Part shown: piece after piece, positions 5,901-6,983 of the stretch | How the letters are laid out: each line of letters starts with the position of its first letter | How positions within the stretch are numbered: position 1 is the stretch's first letter | Source: Planctomycetota bacterium | GTDB taxonomy: Bacteria; Planctomycetota; UBA1135; GCA-002686595 | Direction: 5' to 3' | Assembly: GCA_028823185.1 (NCBI GenBank) | Contig: JAPKBY010000087.1 | Location: 1-6,983, forward strand | DNA: 6,983 nucleotides | The notes under the pieces: generated by a model | What the model saw: only the letters and a program-made list of their open reading frames with translations | Database searches by the model: none | Told to the model about the DNA's origin: nothing | Position numbers and translations under genes: made by a program

Positions 5901-6535
5901 ATGAATACAACGACACTCTAGAGGTTCAGCGCTTGAGAGGCCCCGCGACGCTCCACCCGAGCATCGCCTTCAAGGAAGCCTCGATCAGCTTCAAGCTAAC
6001 CCACGCAGCTGAGGGAGACCGCTCCGCGCTCCTGCTGCGTGCGAGCGCCAACTCCCTCGGCAGCGACTACCGTGGCCTCTCGGTTGTCTTCGACACCGGA
6101 GCAGGCACGGTCAGTATCGCTCATCACATCGACCCATCGCTGCCATCTGAGGTCCTCGCGGAGACCGCCTTCCAATTCACCCCAGGCGAGACCTACGAAG
6201 TCCGAGCGCTCCTCTGTGACGGCGAGTACATGAGCGGAGGCACCATGGAAGAGCTGCACCAGCTCGTGGTCACCATCACCTCACCTGGTGGCGTGACAGC
6301 GCAGATAAGCAGCCCAAGCAAAAACACACGCGGGGAGCGCTTTGGCTTGTCCGGATGGGGGCAGCTCGTCAGCTTTGACGAGGTCTCCATAAAGGACGCT
6401 CATCATCCTGAGCAAATCGCCGACAGCGAAGAGCGTCACGCTCTCCGCAGCGCACCCAATGACCCTGACGTTGACGCGCTCACCAGCCTCTCCCTCGTAC
6501 TCCTCAACACGAACGAGTTCCTCTACACAGAATGA
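2960..6535 (+). CDS. Multi-haem lipoprotein with PSCyt1 x2, DUF1549 (PSCyt2) and DUF1553 (PSD1) domains
   Basis: This is a planctomycete-type cytochrome c protein of 1191 aa; the family's reaction is not established. Order from ATG 2960: lipoprotein signal with lipobox LCAC (Cys17); PSCyt1 copy one with CYKCH (48-52) and MPP at 104-106; PSCyt1 copy two with CFECH (156-160) and MPP at 212-214; DUF1549 at about 272-480, ending in a third haem motif CARCHDHKFDP (454-464); a charged, probably coiled-coil stretch (501-541); DUF1553 from about 669, with HPTTARVIANRVW near 683. The last DUF1553 segment (NTNEFLY) is at 1183-1189, split off by a beta-rich insert at about 943-1148. Three CxxCH sites predict three c-type haems, attached outside the cytoplasm. 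An in-frame TAA at 2951 limits the start to TTG 2954 or ATG 2960; TTG would add an Arg to an n-region that otherwise has no net charge. The stop overlaps the DUF1501 gene by 4 nt. Confidence 0.93.
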   Translation: MIALDRAPLLLLALCACSPADSSRAEQTDGRGVDTFKSDVLPVLEEHCYKCHGPDAERVKGGLRITGRDSLIEGGSLGPAVDLSDLDASLMLAAIRYEEPDLEMPPKGPLPEADRAVLEKWVAAGIPWPETERTPQQIEAERFFEQEVRPLLIERCFECHGPDQAKVKGGLRMTGREALIKGGLSGSALTPGDPEASRLIHAVRYTDSLLKMPPRDRLSSKEVATLEEWILRGAPWPGSARPEDQPEVDIKAGREWWAFQPIQRPALPKIEREDAIDALLLAAIEDAGITPNPEASEHELIRRAYYDLTGLPPSPEDVARYIADGSNDKWSALVDELLESKRYGVRYARHWLDVVRYAQTNGYERDREKPYAWRYRDWVIHVLNQDIPYDEFLRQQLAGDESEEVTRSGLAATGFLRLGPWDSEPDDRDQADFDQYDDMVRVISEGFLGVTIGCARCHDHKFDPIRQSDYYGLMAFVRNIKPYRKPNFTEESSSFAVHELSKEKRAEWTLGRNRRRIELLEEQASFLERERRQKIVEIVTKQPEAVREAFFTAREERTPTQIALLKESTHLTPSLEDTRESLTGDKRLRYFFLKSEADRLKDSFEGDLDWILCARESGVEVEPTHLLARGRVHSPKEVIAPGFPPVLCADDAASLSPAPTARAINSSTGLRSVLADWITNPAHPTTARVIANRVWLWHFGVGIVPTPNDLGAAGMPPTNPELLDWLAAELVENDWSLKHLHRTIMKSEAYRRSSRETDGPRKLDPSNMLLWRQNLQRLSAESVRDAMLATSGSLNMEMGGRGFFPELSKGALGGASKPGEGWESSSLEQRNRRSIYAYSKRNLRIPLLEVLDQASPEQPVGVRTQTTVPTQTLTLTNSSFVNRQAALFSARVIREVGKKSDEQIERLFQLAFQRSPSPEERSYCSDFLREQRAAFASPSNVLVFQSRVPDRLQIDYLDALEPESMLYGPDGWHYLKGSWKNEYNDTLEVQRLRGPATLHPSIAFKEASISFKLTHAAEGDRSALLLRASANSLGSDYRGLSVVFDTGAGTVSIAHHIDPSLPSEVLAETAFQFTPGETYEVRALLCDGEYMSGGTMEELHQLVVTITSPGGVTAQISSPSKNTRGERFGLSGWGQLVSFDEVSIKDAHHPEQIADSEERHALRSAPNDPDVDALTSLSLVLLNTNEFLYTE
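3092..3346 (+). repeat. PSCyt1 cytochrome c domain, copy 1
   Basis: This 85-residue unit carries the haem site CYKCH, a VKGGLR-TGR core, an MPP methionine as probable axial ligand, and a WVAAGIPWP end. It aligns without gaps to the second copy 108 residues later, with about half the residues identical (41 of 85 by my hand count). The pair therefore looks like an internal duplication kept by function. Confidence 0.85.
3416..3670 (+). repeat. PSCyt1 cytochrome c domain, copy 2
   Basis: This is the second 85-residue unit, with haem site CFECH, the same VKGGLR-TGR core, MPP and a WILRGAPWP end. Only a short acidic linker (TPQQIEAERFFEQEV) separates it from copy 1. DNA similarity is limited to short blocks such as GGTGGCCT, so the duplication is old rather than a recent slip or assembly artefact. 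Confidence 0.85.
5786..6403 (+). other. Beta-rich, possibly LamG/concanavalin-like domain inserted in DUF1553
   Basis: Residues about 943-1148 of the lipoprotein separate the helical body of DUF1553 from its short terminal motif (LLNTNEFLY). The stretch has alternating hydrophobic beta-strand patterns (ASISFKLTH, SALLLRASAN, LSVVFDTGAGTVSI, YEVRALLCDG, QLVVTITS, RFGLSGWGQLVSFDEVSIKD) and no haem motif. The ending, a glycine-rich turn followed by a strand with 'FDEVSIKD', resembles LamG-like or glycosidase-associated jelly-roll domains that bind sugars. The family assignment is a pattern judgement and could be wrong. Confidence 0.5.
6532..6535 (+). other. ATGA overlap between the lipoprotein and DUF1501 genes
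   Basis: The ATG of the DUF1501 gene (6532-6534) and the TGA of the lipoprotein gene (6533-6535) share two bases in a 4-nt ATGA overlap. This is the standard layout for translational coupling and supports one transcript and matched amounts of the two exported proteins. Confidence 0.9.
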
Positions 6536-6983
6536 GCGCCTCCCCGAGAGATCAAATACGAAGACGCGACCTCTTGCGAGGTGTCGCGGGCGGCGCCGTA
6601 GGGATGGGGCTAGCAGGACAGCTCGCCACCGCGGGCTACTTTGGCAGCGCCAACCCCCTAGGCGGGCTGCCAGCTAAGGCAAAGCGCGTCATCTTCCTCT
6701 TCATGGTCGGTGGTCCCTCACAGATGGACCTCTTTGACTACAAGCCTGAGCTCCAGCGCCGCGACGGACAGACCGTTGAGTACGAGAAGCGACGCAGAGA
6801 CAAGACATCCTCGGTGCTCGTCGGCTCTCAACGAAAGTTCAAGCAATACGGCGAGACGGGCCAATGGTGCTCCGACGCCTTCCGCTACATGCCCGAGCAC
6901 ATGGACAAGCTCGCGGTCATCAAGAGCCTCTACACCGACTCTTTCGCGCACGGCTCAGCGCTCTTGCAGATGAACAGCGGTCA
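6532..6983 (+). CDS. DUF1501 family protein with twin-arginine signal (5' partial)
   Basis: This is the usual partner of PSCyt/DUF1549/DUF1553 proteins. I recall DUF1501 being placed near the alkaline phosphatase/sulfatase fold, but its reaction is not established. The first 150 codons are present; full proteins are about 450-480 aa. A Tat signal is clear: RRDLLR at 11-16 followed by a Gly/Ala-rich hydrophobic segment (17-36), so the protein should be exported folded. The conserved family start KRVIFLFMVGGPSQMDLFDYKP lies at 51-72, and HGSALLQMNSG at 140-150 matches the segment before the first core loop. The ATG overlaps the upstream stop as ATGA with no clear Shine-Dalgarno, so translation is probably coupled. 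The pairing of a lipoprotein cytochrome with a Tat-exported DUF1501 protein suggests they work together in the periplasm or at the envelope. Confidence 0.92.
   Translation, partial: MSASPRDQIRRRDLLRGVAGGAVGMGLAGQLATAGYFGSANPLGGLPAKAKRVIFLFMVGGPSQMDLFDYKPELQRRDGQTVEYEKRRRDKTSSVLVGSQRKFKQYGETGQWCSDAFRYMPEHMDKLAVIKSLYTDSFAHGSALLQMNSG

Noticed and set aside
6039..6233. Plus-strand 64-codon frame within the beta-rich insert
   Set aside because: The main frame stays open and joins smoothly to the DUF1553 end motif, so there is no frameshift and no reason for a nested gene.
1..6983. CRISPR arrays, tRNA genes, insertion sequences, integrases, attachment sites
   Set aside because: I found no repeat-spacer pattern, tRNA-like ends, terminal inverted repeats or transposase motifs; nearly every base belongs to four ordinary-looking genes.

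Overview
The window reads as part of a Planctomycetota-like genome (PVC superphylum), possibly aquatic. The main reason is the right half: a large outer-compartment lipoprotein with planctomycete-type cytochrome c domains (PSCyt1 twice, then DUF1549/PSCyt2 and DUF1553/PSD1), followed by a DUF1501 protein. This pair is very abundant in Planctomycetota and also occurs in Verrucomicrobiota, Lentisphaerota and a few other lineages, so the phylum is an inference. The DNA is moderately GC-rich and almost fully coding. I see no tRNA, rRNA, CRISPR array or mobile element.

Left half (1-2807, minus strand): a two-gene operon read leftwards. The first gene is phnW, a 2-aminoethylphosphonate:pyruvate aminotransferase (375 aa). 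Its TGA stop shares one base with the ATG of the second gene (TGATG), so the two are probably translationally coupled. The second gene encodes an FAD-dependent amine oxidoreductase of the sarcosine/dimethylglycine dehydrogenase type with a C-terminal GcvT (folate-binding) domain. It runs off the left edge after 560 codons. One reading is that the flavoenzyme removes a methyl group from an N-methylated amine, perhaps an N-methyl aminophosphonate, and passes it to tetrahydrofolate, while PhnW deaminates the resulting 2-aminoethylphosphonate. Glycine betaine/sarcosine catabolism is the conventional alternative.

Centre (2808-2959): a 152-bp divergent intergenic region. It holds four TTCAC/GTGAA elements close to the phnW start, a perfect 7-bp inverted repeat, and a strong Shine-Dalgarno sequence. 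That Shine-Dalgarno is about 33 nt from the start of the right-hand gene but well placed for a seven-codon mini-ORF, which ends two bases before the start.

Right half (2960-6983, plus strand): the 1191-aa multi-haem lipoprotein gene and a 5'-partial DUF1501 gene overlap by 4 nt (ATGA). The first product has a lipoprotein signal and the second a twin-arginine signal, so both should act outside the cytoplasm, probably together. Their biochemical role is not established. A beta-rich domain of about 200 residues appears to be inserted near the end of DUF1553.
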